Assembly (NCBI GenBank): GCA_016790075.1
Contig: JAEUPP010000005.1
Span: 1 to 64,000 of the forward strand
Reading direction: 5' to 3'
DNA length: 64,000 bases
Source of the DNA: Rhodanobacteraceae bacterium
GTDB lineage: Bacteria; Pseudomonadota; Gammaproteobacteria; Xanthomonadales; Rhodanobacteraceae
This document shows positions 7,287 to 15,670 of the stretch, piece after piece. Under the pieces are notes generated by a model. The model saw only the letters and a program-made list of their open reading frames with translations. It did no database searches and was not told the origin of the DNA. Every line of letters starts with the position of its first letter. The stretch's first letter is position 1. A program made the position numbers and the translations under genes.

Positions 7287-10200
7287 TTACTTCCTGCCAA
7301 GCTGAGTCTGCGACACCCCAGGCGGTGTAATGCCCGCGCCACCTTCGGGAACCGGAGTGCTGTTCACACTGCCGGCGGTCAGCGTAACCGTGTCGATACC
7401 GATAAAGTTCGAGTTCGCTCCGTTCGGGCCGCCGCTGGTCACCCAATACCGGAACGCGATACGGCCCTGCCCGGTGGACGGCAGGCCATTGCCGGTATCC
7501 AGCGTGAACTGAGCCCAGGCCGACAGTGGATAACCGTTGACGCCAGTCGGATCGTCGGTCGTAGTCAGGTTCGGGTTGATTGTTCGGATCACCGTTGGGA
7601 ACGTGGTCAATGCCGTCGCATCCGGACTAATCGCGGTGCAGGCGCCGGTCGTGCAGACGCGTACTTCGAGACGGTCCGGGAAAACGGTCACCCCGTCCGT
7701 TGCCACGGTACTCCGCGTCCAGAAGTTAACTGACGAAGCCGCGTTGAACGTCATCAGCGGCGTGACCAGCCAGTTCGTGATCGTGTTGTCGCCAGCCACA
7801 TTGTTGAAGTGCGCGCCAATGTACGAACTGGTCGCCGCACCCGCCTGCGCCGTGAACACCGCGGGATTGCCCTGGAACCACCCGGGTGTGGTACCAACTG
7901 GCACGCTGTTGTTCGAGGTCAGCCAGCCCAGACCTGCGATCGTGGTGATGTCATCGAAGCCCTGGACGACCGTCACCGTCGGTGGCGGCGTGCCGAAGTT
8001 GTCAGTGAAGATGCCATCACGCGTACCGGCAACCGACAAGGTCAGACGCTCGACCGGCAGCGAGTTGTCACTGGGCGTCAGCACCACATGGCCAAAGGTC
8101 ATCGGTACCGCCGCCGTTGCGCCATAACCCATGTTCACGGCTATGGTGAGCGCCTGCGTGCCGCCGCCGACCACGGTGAAATTGGCCGGAGTGATGGTCA
8201 CGGTCGGTGCACCGGCACTGACCAGCGGCACATAGGTCGCGGTCCAGGTCGTACCCGAGGCCACCTTGCTGGTCATCGTGCGCGTGAACGAGCAGGAGCC
8301 GTTGCAGGCGTCATCGCGCATCGACGGCAGGTTCAGTGTCCTGGCGGCGATGGAGCCTCCGCTGGGATTGGCGGCGACGAAGTTGGCATAGGTCTCGTTC
8401 ATCGTCAGCGCGGCCTTGATCGCCTTGGTCAGGTCGACGCGGCCGTTGCCTACATCGTCCGGATCCCAGGGTGACGTGGCGTTATCGTCGAAACCGGTGA
8501 TCTTCGCGGTCAGCTGCAGCGCCGACTTGACTTCCATCGGTGTCCAGCCCGGCTTGGCAGCACGCACCAGCACAGCGGAACCCGCCAGATGCGGCGAGGA
8601 CATCGAGGTCCCGCTGAGGAAGCCGTAGTTGCTGCTCGCATCGGCCAACGCGGCGTAGATCTGCACGCCAGGGCCGGTAATGTCCGGTTTGGTCACGTTG
8701 GCGCCAGCAATCGTCGGACCGCGCAGGCTGAAGCCGGCGAGCACGTCACCTTTCTTCCTCGGGTCGAAGTTTGCCGTCGCGGTGGCCGGATTCGCGGCGA
8801 CGAAATCGCGGATCGCATCACCGGAGACCTGAGACACGCTATAGGCAGGCACCGTTGTGGGGGCGCCGGTCGTCGCCATCGAAATTGTGCCTGCCTGATT
8901 ATTGCCGACAAGAACGAAGATCGCGCCAGCGTTGACGGCATTGGTAATTTTCTCGGTGAAGCTGCAGGTACCGCGGCGGACATAGGCTACCGCCCCGGTG
9001 AAATGGCCCGCCGGGATGGCGGTACCCGCCGTGCAGGCCTCCAGATTCGCCGGAAAGCTCCTGATCGGCTGATTGGTAAAGACCGAACCAATCGGGGTCG
9101 TGCTGCCCTGGACTGCACTGACATCGACGGTGTTCGCAGGCGGTGTACCTGGACCGGCCAGACTGAAAAGCGCGAGCACGTTCTCATCGTGCGTCGACGC
9201 CGCGACGGTCATGGTCCAGGGGCCGAGATGGTTGACGTTGCCAACAGGATTCGTGACGGTCGCGCTGGTATTGCCCGCCGAGGCCGCCACCACGATGTCG
9301 GCATTGACCGCATCGAGGAAGGTGCGATCAAAATCGGTCCACGGGCTGCGGCCACCCGAGATCGAATAGTTGATGACGTCAACGCCGTCGGCAATGGCGT
9401 TTTGCAGCGCCGCCGTCAGCTGTGCTTCGGGACAGGTGTTGTCGGGACAGGCCTTGTAGTGGCGGATCGAGGCGCAGGGTGCAACGCCCGAGATACTGGT
9501 GAACGGCGCCGGGATGGTCGGCGGCGGTGTTGTGGTCGCAGTCAGGGTATTGCCGGCGGCTGTGCTGGACGTATGCACGCCGTGGCCGGAGTCGGTCGCT
9601 TCCGGATTGGGGCCGTTGCAGGCGCCCGTGCCGCTGGTGGTGCTGCAGTCAACGAAACTGATCAGCTTGGGGGTGCCTGCGCTGAAACCGCAGGAGGCGT
9701 CATTGGCAAAGGAGGGATGATCCGAGTTCGTGCCGCCATCGACCACCCCGAGGGTGACGCCGAAACCGCGAGTACCCGTACCACCGGGGACGTTTGTGCC
9801 GTTCCAGACCGTGTCGGCACCGATGAAGCTGGGGCCGCGATAGGTGTCCAACGTCTCCAGAGCAGCCATCTGAACGGACTTCACGCCCGGCAGGCGGCGG
9901 ACTGCGTCGGCTTCCGCCGCGCTGAGTTCTGCAGCAATGCCGTTCAGCGTAACCGCATAGTGGTGGGTGGCCGAGACGCTGCGGCCAACGGCCGAAGAAA
10001 TTGAGTTGACACGGTCTGCACGAATACTGGACAGGTAATTGCTGTAGGCAACTGCAGCGGGACTCTTGCTATCCAGCTTGCGCTGCCCCTTCACCGAGGG
10101 AGCAGTAGCTTCGAGGGAACTGACACCGCCGGTGTAGTACAGCAGACCCGGCTCATTGAAGGTGATGATGTAGCTCTGCACGGTTGCCGCCGTCGATGAC

Positions 10201-10292
10201 TGGGCAGTCGCCAACGGCGAACTCACCAATCCCCCAGCCAACGCGACACCAATAACCGCCGCGAGCGCGGTTACGCGAATCGACTTACGCAT
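7287..10292 (-). CDS. Secreted S8 (subtilisin-family) serine protease with PA insert and C-terminal choice-of-anchor-J-like domain
   Basis: 1001 residues. The start at 10292 is chosen because a perfect GGGAGG precedes it and a typical signal peptide follows (MRKSIRVTALAAVIGVALAGG ... ATAQS). Residues about 38-150 resemble an I9-type inhibitory propeptide (QSYIITFNEPG, RRLPGVKSVQ). The catalytic triad is visible: Asp185 in GVVDGGTNSDH, His237 in DSGHGVHTSS and Ser563 in GTSMSSPHLAG. A protease-associated domain is inserted at about 400-490 (VRRGTCSFTEKITNAVNAGA). After a beta-rich domain there is a DGIFTDNF motif (759-766). The remainder resembles the choice-of-anchor-J module (GFDDITTIAGLGWLTSNNS, YIGAHFNNVAGDNTITNWL). 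The protein is probably exported and autoprocessed; its substrate is unknown. It is convergent with the small gene at 6848. Confidence 0.93.
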   Translation of the reverse strand: MRKSIRVTALAAVIGVALAGGLVSSPLATAQSSTAATVQSYIITFNEPGLLYYTGGVSSLEATAPSVKGQRKLDSKSPAAVAYSNYLSSIRADRVNSISSAVGRSVSATHHYAVTLNGIAAELSAAEADAVRRLPGVKSVQMAALETLDTYRGPSFIGADTVWNGTNVPGGTGTRGFGVTLGVVDGGTNSDHPSFANDASCGFSAGTPKLISFVDCSTTSGTGACNGPNPEATDSGHGVHTSSTAAGNTLTATTTPPPTIPAPFTSISGVAPCASIRHYKACPDNTCPEAQLTAALQNAIADGVDVINYSISGGRSPWTDFDRTFLDAVNADIVVAASAGNTSATVTNPVGNVNHLGPWTMTVAASTHDENVLALFSLAGPGTPPANTVDVSAVQGSTTPIGSVFTNQPIRSFPANLEACTAGTAIPAGHFTGAVAYVRRGTCSFTEKITNAVNAGAIFVLVGNNQAGTISMATTGAPTTVPAYSVSQVSGDAIRDFVAANPATATANFDPRKKGDVLAGFSLRGPTIAGANVTKPDITGPGVQIYAALADASSNYGFLSGTSMSSPHLAGSAVLVRAAKPGWTPMEVKSALQLTAKITGFDDNATSPWDPDDVGNGRVDLTKAIKAALTMNETYANFVAANPSGGSIAARTLNLPSMRDDACNGSCSFTRTMTSKVASGTTWTATYVPLVSAGAPTVTITPANFTVVGGGTQALTIAVNMGYGATAAVPMTFGHVVLTPSDNSLPVERLTLSVAGTRDGIFTDNFGTPPPTVTVVQGFDDITTIAGLGWLTSNNSVPVGTTPGWFQGNPAVFTAQAGAATSSYIGAHFNNVAGDNTITNWLVTPLMTFNAASSVNFWTRSTVATDGVTVFPDRLEVRVCTTGACTAISPDATALTTFPTVIRTINPNLTTTDDPTGVNGYPLSAWAQFTLDTGNGLPSTGQGRIAFRYWVTSGGPNGANSNFIGIDTVTLTAGSVNSTPVPEGGAGITPPGVSQTQLGRK

Positions 10293-10652
10293 GAAGCCTC
10301 CCAGCACGGACACACGAAAGAACGGCCGACACTCGCCCCCCGGCAAGCGCGACCGGCGCACGGAAGAACGCAGGATTACGACAGGTGTGTAGCCTCTGGA
10401 GCCCGAGTATTACTGCTCCGGATCGACACACCGAGGCAACCGCAACATTCGTCCAGACAACCCCTATACCACCGCGCGCGCACCCCAGCAACCGCAACGC
10501 AGCAAAATCAAGTGCGAAAGGTGCTGGATGTCGTCAACTGGAATGCAAAAGGCCAGGATTTTTCCGGAAGACATCAGGCCGGTACTGAACTGTTCTCGGG
10601 TACGGAGAACGATTGACCGGACGCGACAATCACTTCAGCAGCGCAGTCCGGT
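10293..10652. other. Intergenic region upstream of the subtilase
   Basis: 360 bases between the helicase stop and the subtilase start, both on the minus strand. I see no coding sequence or tRNA here. It must hold the subtilase promoter, which I cannot place confidently, and it contains the nested inverted repeat listed separately. Confidence 0.6.
10384..10432. repeat. Nested inverted repeat upstream of the subtilase
   Basis: GGTGTGT (10384-10390) pairs with ACACACC (10426-10432), and inside it GGAGC (10398-10402) pairs with GCTCC (10415-10419). The unpaired spacers are of nearly equal length (7 and 6 bases). It lies about 92-140 bases upstream of the subtilase start. It has no U-tract, so it is not a standard terminator; a leader structure or operator is possible. 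Confidence 0.5.
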
Positions 10653-12560
10653 TCAGCTCGCAAAGAATTCTTCAACGTCGCTGATCTCACGCGTAATCGG
10701 CGACGCCGGCAGGCTACGCAGAAAGAGTTTCCCGTACGGCCGTGAGCTCAGGCGCGGATCACAGAGCACGAGCACGCCGCGATCGCCGAGGTCGCGAATC
10801 AACCGCCCGGCGCCTTGCTTGAGTGCAATCACCGCGGACGGAATCTGCCACTGCACAAAGGGATTGCCGCCGGCTTCGCGTATTGCCGCAAGGCGCGCTT
10901 CGAGCACCGGATCGTCCGGTGCGGCGAACGGCAGCTTGTCGATAATGACGCAGGAGAGGGCCTCGCCGGCCACGTCGACTCCTTCCCAGAAGCTGGCTGC
11001 GCCGAGCAGCACACCATTGCCGGAGCTGCGAAACCCCGCCAGCAATTGATGCCGCGGTGCCGTGCCTTGTACGAACAAGGGATAAGGCTGGGCGGCGAGG
11101 CGTTCGGCCGCTCGGCGCAATGCCCGATGCGAAGTGAACAGCAGGAACGCGCGGCCACGCGAGGCGCGCAGCACCGGCAAGGCCGCATCGACGACCCGAT
11201 CGGTGTAGTCGCCGACACTCGGGTCCGGCAGATTCCTGGGCAGATACGTCAGCGCCTGCAGCGCATAGTCAAACGGACTGGCCAGGCTCAAGGTCACCGG
11301 GTCGTCAAGACCGAGCTGGCGCGCGAAATGGTTGAACTCGCCGGCTACCGACAACGTCGCGGACGTCAATATCCAGGCCGCACGGCTTTGCTCACGCAGC
11401 GCGCGCAGCGGCGGTGCAAGGTCCAGCGGCGTGGCATTGAGCGTAAAGCCGTGTGCCGTGAGCTCGTACCAGTGCACCCATTCGCGGCCTGCACCATCCA
11501 GTACCTGATCAAGCCGTGCTGCCAGCCCCTGCGCGCGTTCATGCAGCGCGGTCAGCCCGCGCGAACGTTCCGCCTGGCTCTCCAGCGCGGCCTCGAACAC
11601 ACGCAGCGCTCCCTGTAGCTCACGCAGCTCGGCCATCACAAATCGGTCGTCTTCGATCACACTGAAGGCGCCACGCGGCGGCAACTTGTCTAGCGCGAGG
11701 CGCGCGCGCCGCGACACCGAGCTGATCGCCGCCAGCGGTTCGCGCAATACAGCAAATGCCCCGCTGACCGATGCGCATTCGGCCTCGGCGTCGGTACCGA
11801 GTTCCTGCAGCTGACGTGCGGAGAAACTGACCGAAAAGAACTGGCCGGCCAGGTCGGGAATCTGGTGTGCTTCATCCAGCACAAACGCATTCGCGCCCGG
11901 CAGAATCTCGCCAAAACCTTCCTGCTTGATCGCGAGATCAGCGAACAGCAGATGGTGATTCACCACGACCAGATCGGCTTCCTGCGCCGCGCGCCGCGCC
12001 TTGACCACAAAGCAGTCGTTGAACATGGGGCAGTCGGCGCCAAGGCAGTTCTCGGCAGTGGACGTGACGCGCGGCCATAACGGCGAATCTTCGGGCACCT
12101 CCGCGATCTCGTTGCGATCGCCGCTGCTGCTGCGGCCGCTCCAGGCGCGCAGCGCCTGCACCTGCGCGACCTGTTCACGCGAACTCAGGCGACCGTCACG
12201 ATAGGTCTGGTCCAGGCGATAAAGGCACAGGTAGTTCGCGCGCCCCTTCAGCAGCGCCGCCTTGATGCGGGCACCGGTCACCTGGCGCACGCGTGGCAGA
12301 TCGCGATGGAACAACTGGTCCTGCAGGGTTTTTGTCCCGGTGGACACAATGACGCGTTTGCCCGACATCACGGCAGGCACGAGGTAAGCAAAGGTCTTTC
12401 CGGTGCCGGTGCCGGCCTCGGCAATGAGCACGTGTCGCTCGGAAATGGCCTCGGCAACCGCCTCGGCCATTTGCTGCTGCGACGCACGCGGTGCAAACCC
12501 CGGCACCTCGCGCGCAAAGGGTCCTTCTGCGCCGAGCAGTTCGCGCACGTCGTGCCGCAC
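10653..12560 (-). CDS. yoaA: ATP-dependent DNA helicase, DinG/YoaA family
   Basis: 635 residues with a GTG start at 12560, almost the length of Escherichia coli YoaA. It is an XPD-like superfamily 2 helicase with a Walker A motif (AEAGTGTGKTFAYLVP), iron-sulfur cluster cysteines around CLGADCPMFNDC, a DEAH box (LDEAHQIPDLAG), motif III (TSATLSVAGEF) and motif VI (LKQGAGRLIRDLGDRG). The family acts in DNA repair and replication-fork processing. Longer upstream reading overlaps the preceding lipoprotein gene and lacks homology; the conserved VRELLGAEGPFA start supports GTG 12560 or the in-frame GTG at 12548. The start is only 4 bases beyond the lipoprotein stop, so translation is probably coupled. 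The choice of yoaA over dinG rests on length and overall pattern. Confidence 0.9.
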   Translation of the reverse strand: MRHDVRELLGAEGPFAREVPGFAPRASQQQMAEAVAEAISERHVLIAEAGTGTGKTFAYLVPAVMSGKRVIVSTGTKTLQDQLFHRDLPRVRQVTGARIKAALLKGRANYLCLYRLDQTYRDGRLSSREQVAQVQALRAWSGRSSSGDRNEIAEVPEDSPLWPRVTSTAENCLGADCPMFNDCFVVKARRAAQEADLVVVNHHLLFADLAIKQEGFGEILPGANAFVLDEAHQIPDLAGQFFSVSFSARQLQELGTDAEAECASVSGAFAVLREPLAAISSVSRRARLALDKLPPRGAFSVIEDDRFVMAELRELQGALRVFEAALESQAERSRGLTALHERAQGLAARLDQVLDGAGREWVHWYELTAHGFTLNATPLDLAPPLRALREQSRAAWILTSATLSVAGEFNHFARQLGLDDPVTLSLASPFDYALQALTYLPRNLPDPSVGDYTDRVVDAALPVLRASRGRAFLLFTSHRALRRAAERLAAQPYPLFVQGTAPRHQLLAGFRSSGNGVLLGAASFWEGVDVAGEALSCVIIDKLPFAAPDDPVLEARLAAIREAGGNPFVQWQIPSAVIALKQGAGRLIRDLGDRGVLVLCDPRLSSRPYGKLFLRSLPASPITREISDVEEFFAS

Positions 12561-12564
12561 GCGG

Positions 12565-13092
12565 TTACAACCGTTGGCGCGGCGGCACCCGGCACGCCGC
12601 CAGTTGCGCCTTGGCACTGCTGGCGCTGGCCTCGTCCTTGGCCACACGCCGGGTTTCGATTACGGTCTGCCAGTTGCGTGCGCAGAGGCTGCCCAGACGC
12701 GGACCGAGCTCGAAGGACTTGCGCGCCAGTGCTTCTGCATCGGCATAACGATGCAGGCCGATCAGCAGCTCGGCCTTGAGCTGCAGGATTTCTGGCGCAT
12801 CAGGCGCAAGCTTCAGCGCACGATCCACCGCAGCAACCGCGTCGACGAACTTGTGTGCTGCTTCCAGATCGGCTGCCTGCTTGAGAAACCCGTCAACGGC
12901 TGGGTCACGCAGGGGCTGCACTTCTACCGACGAAGCCGTGGTCTGGCCAGCCTGCCGTATCGCCAGCACGATGTCGCGATCCGGCTTGACGCCTGCCCTG
13001 CCTCCTCCGCTACCGCCGTCCGGACCGCCGCAACCGGAGAACACGGCCAAGGCTGCTGCTACCACCAACCATTGTCTGCCGCTGCGTTTCAT
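12565..13092 (-). CDS. TPR-containing lipoprotein
   Basis: 175 residues from the ATG at 13092. A basic N-terminus (MKRSGRQW), a hydrophobic stretch and the lipobox-like VFSGC suggest a signal-peptidase II substrate anchored in an envelope membrane. A low-complexity Gly/Ser linker follows. The C-terminal half has at least two tetratricopeptide-like helical pairs (KFVDAVAAVDRALKLAPDAP; RYADAEALARKSFELGP). TPRs typically mediate protein-protein contacts; no partner is evident. An alternative ATG six codons upstream at 13110 is possible. It lies between mrcB and the helicase on the same strand, in a probable three-gene operon. Specific function unknown. Confidence 0.8.
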   Translation of the reverse strand: MKRSGRQWLVVAAALAVFSGCGGPDGGSGGGRAGVKPDRDIVLAIRQAGQTTASSVEVQPLRDPAVDGFLKQAADLEAAHKFVDAVAAVDRALKLAPDAPEILQLKAELLIGLHRYADAEALARKSFELGPRLGSLCARNWQTVIETRRVAKDEASASSAKAQLAACRVPPRQRL

Positions 13093-13147
13093 CGCCGTTT
13101 CTCTGCCCATCCCTCATACCTCGATATCCGACAAGGACAGCGCCGCG

Positions 13148-15442
13148 TCATTGCGGATCGCCACCGAACCAATCGCGCAAACGCTCCATTGTGCACCCTT
13201 GCTCCTGTTCCGGAACATAGCCAGCCACAAATGGTAGCTGTCGCGCCCCGGGACAGTCCGCTTCGGTGCGCTGCCCTGATTCCGGATCGACCCATGCCAG
13301 TTCGATGCCCTGGCTTAAGTTCAGGTCCAGCGGCCGGGTCGGCAATGCATCAAACAGTGCCATCCAGACACGCAGCGCGCCGGTCGATCCAACCAGGCCA
13401 GTAGGCTTGTTGTCGTCACGCCCTACCCAGATCACGGCGAGATGATCCGCACTGAAGCCCGCATACCAGCTATCACGCGAGTCATCGCTGGTGCCGGTCT
13501 TGCCGGCACTGTTGAGCGCAGCGAGCGGACCCGCACCGACCGCACGCGCGGTGCCGCGCTGATTGACCTGCTGCATCGCGAAGGTGACCAGGCGTGAAGC
13601 CTCGACGTAGTCGCCAGCGCCCAGCTTGCTGCTGTAGCGGCGCAGCGGCTTGCCGTCGCGATCGAGCACGCCGCGCACCGCAATAACCGGCAGTGCGTGG
13701 CCGTCCGCGGCGAAATACTGGTAGAGCTGCGCAACCTCAAGCGGCGATAGTTCAAGTGCACCCAGCAGCAGCGAGGGGTTCGGATTGATCTCGCGGCCGA
13801 AGCCAAACGACTCGATCAATGCGCGCACCCGGTCGACACCGACCAACATGCCCAGCCGCACGGTCGAAAGGTTCCACGAATTGGCAAGCACATCGATCAG
13901 CGCCACACGGCCATGGGCAGTCTTGTCGGCGTTTTGCGGCGTCCAGTTCTTGCCATTGGGTTGCGGCAAGCTGAGCGGGGCATCTTCGACCACAGTCGCC
14001 AGCGAATAACGCTGCGGCTGGGCGAGTGCAGCAAGGAACACGAAAGGCTTGACCAGCGAGCCAATAGGACGGCGCGCATCAAGCGCGCGATTGAAGCCCG
14101 GCTGGTCAGTCGCACGATCCCCGATTACAGCCTGAACCTCGCCGTCCCGTGCGCTGGTCACGACCAGCGCGGCCTGGGTGTCGTCTTGCTTCTTGCCCAG
14201 CGCCGCAAGGCTCTCGCGCAGTGCTTTCTCGGCCGCGAGCTGGGTAGCCGGGGCCAGGGTGGTCAACACCGACAGGCCGGCACCACGCAGTGCCGCATCG
14301 TCGTAGTCGCGCTTGAGCTGGGCGCGTACCAGATCGATGAACGCCGGAAACCGGTTGCGCGGCAGTCCCGGCGTTTCCGAGATGCCTAACGGGCTGGCCT
14401 TGGCGCGCGCCAGTTCGTCAGCGTCGAGCAAGCCCGTGTCGGCAAATTGCTGCAGCACCAGATTGCGGCGTGCCAACGCACGCTCGGGGTAGCGCCGCGG
14501 ATCGTAGTAACTCGGCCCTTGCACAAGACCGATCAGCATGGCCACTTCAGGCGCTCGCAAGGTATTGAGTTCGCGTCCAAAGTAGAACTCGCTGGCGGCA
14601 GCGAAGCCATGTACCGCCTGGCCTCCCTGCTGTCCGAGAAAGATCTCGTTGACGTAGGCCTCAAGAATACGATGCTTGTCGTAGCGCGCTTCGATCAGCA
14701 GCGCCAGCAACGCTTCGTTGCCCTTGCGCAGGAAGTTCTGGCCGCGATCGAGAAACAGGTTCTTGACCAGTTGCTGGGTCAGCGTCGATCCGCCCTGGAC
14801 CACATGACCAGCGCTGAGATTCGCCCAGCTCGCGCGCAGGATGGCGACGAAATCGATACCGTGGTGGTGCTTGAAGTTTCGATCCTCGACCGCCTGCAGA
14901 CCGGTTACGAGCAACGGCGGCATCTGGCCCAGCTTGGCGACGCGACGCTCCTCCTGCTCCGCACCGTATAGCGTGGCAATGCGTGCGGGGTCCAGCCGCA
15001 GGCGCTCGAGCGACTTGCCGCTGTCGATGTCCTTGATCGATACCAGACGCGAGCGCGCCAGCGTGACTTCGGCGCGTCGCGCCTTTTCCATTCCGTCCAG
15101 CGATGCGAATGCCCGGCGCGAGATCACGAAACGGTCGCCATCGCGCATGAAGCTACCGGGTGCGCGGGCGCCGGTGATCTCGTCATAACGTGCCGCCTCA
15201 AGCTCGAGGCTCAGGGTGGCCGCATCCAGCGGCATGCCGGGTACAAGTTCAAGCGCCCGGGCGTAGATACGCGTCGGCGTTTCCCAGGACAGATCGTCGA
15301 AGCGCTCACGCACCTGCGCATCGAGGTACAGCGCATACGGCACGACAAAGGCGACGACGAGTCCCAGGCCAAACCAGAATGGCGCGCGCAGCCAGCGCCA
15401 GAGCAGACGCGCCAGCTCGGCGCAGCGGTTCAGAAATGACAA
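13148..15442 (-). CDS. mrcB: Bifunctional penicillin-binding protein 1B
   Basis: 764 residues. It polymerises lipid II and cross-links peptidoglycan at the outer face of the inner membrane. A short cytoplasmic N-terminus is followed by one membrane segment (about 20-40) and a UvrB2-like domain (SWETPTRIYARALELVPG). The GT51 transglycosylase carries AVEDRNFKHHHGIDF (about residue 186) and GGSTLTQQLVKNLFL. The transpeptidase carries the SxxK motif in RPIGSLVKPF (about 460), SWN in NSWNLSTVRLG, and KTG in SAGKTGTSDDS (about 648). It is divergent from the large glycosyltransferase, with 228 bases between the two starts. Confidence 0.95.
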   Translation of the reverse strand: MSFLNRCAELARLLWRWLRAPFWFGLGLVVAFVVPYALYLDAQVRERFDDLSWETPTRIYARALELVPGMPLDAATLSLELEAARYDEITGARAPGSFMRDGDRFVISRRAFASLDGMEKARRAEVTLARSRLVSIKDIDSGKSLERLRLDPARIATLYGAEQEERRVAKLGQMPPLLVTGLQAVEDRNFKHHHGIDFVAILRASWANLSAGHVVQGGSTLTQQLVKNLFLDRGQNFLRKGNEALLALLIEARYDKHRILEAYVNEIFLGQQGGQAVHGFAAASEFYFGRELNTLRAPEVAMLIGLVQGPSYYDPRRYPERALARRNLVLQQFADTGLLDADELARAKASPLGISETPGLPRNRFPAFIDLVRAQLKRDYDDAALRGAGLSVLTTLAPATQLAAEKALRESLAALGKKQDDTQAALVVTSARDGEVQAVIGDRATDQPGFNRALDARRPIGSLVKPFVFLAALAQPQRYSLATVVEDAPLSLPQPNGKNWTPQNADKTAHGRVALIDVLANSWNLSTVRLGMLVGVDRVRALIESFGFGREINPNPSLLLGALELSPLEVAQLYQYFAADGHALPVIAVRGVLDRDGKPLRRYSSKLGAGDYVEASRLVTFAMQQVNQRGTARAVGAGPLAALNSAGKTGTSDDSRDSWYAGFSADHLAVIWVGRDDNKPTGLVGSTGALRVWMALFDALPTRPLDLNLSQGIELAWVDPESGQRTEADCPGARQLPFVAGYVPEQEQGCTMERLRDWFGGDPQ

Positions 15443-15670
15443 GGTGGAGCCCAGGCCAGTGGAATCGAGCCGCCGCGCGGAAAGCCGCCGCGCAACGGCA
15501 CCCGAATCATCGCCGCGCCGCAGTTGGGCGGCAGCGAAGCGCGCGCAGTTTACCCGATGCGGCTGAACCGCTGTCGCTCCTCACGGCGGTTTCGTCAACG
15601 AGTCCTATCCGTGATAATCGACCCTTTTGGCGTGCGCGGTTTTGCCCGCGCAACAAGGGCTTAACGAAAC

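Noticed and set aside
8589..10004. 471-codon plus-strand open frame
   Set aside because: It lies entirely antisense to the subtilase, which has clear catalytic motifs; the translation is Arg/Gly-rich and family-less, as expected of a high-GC shadow.
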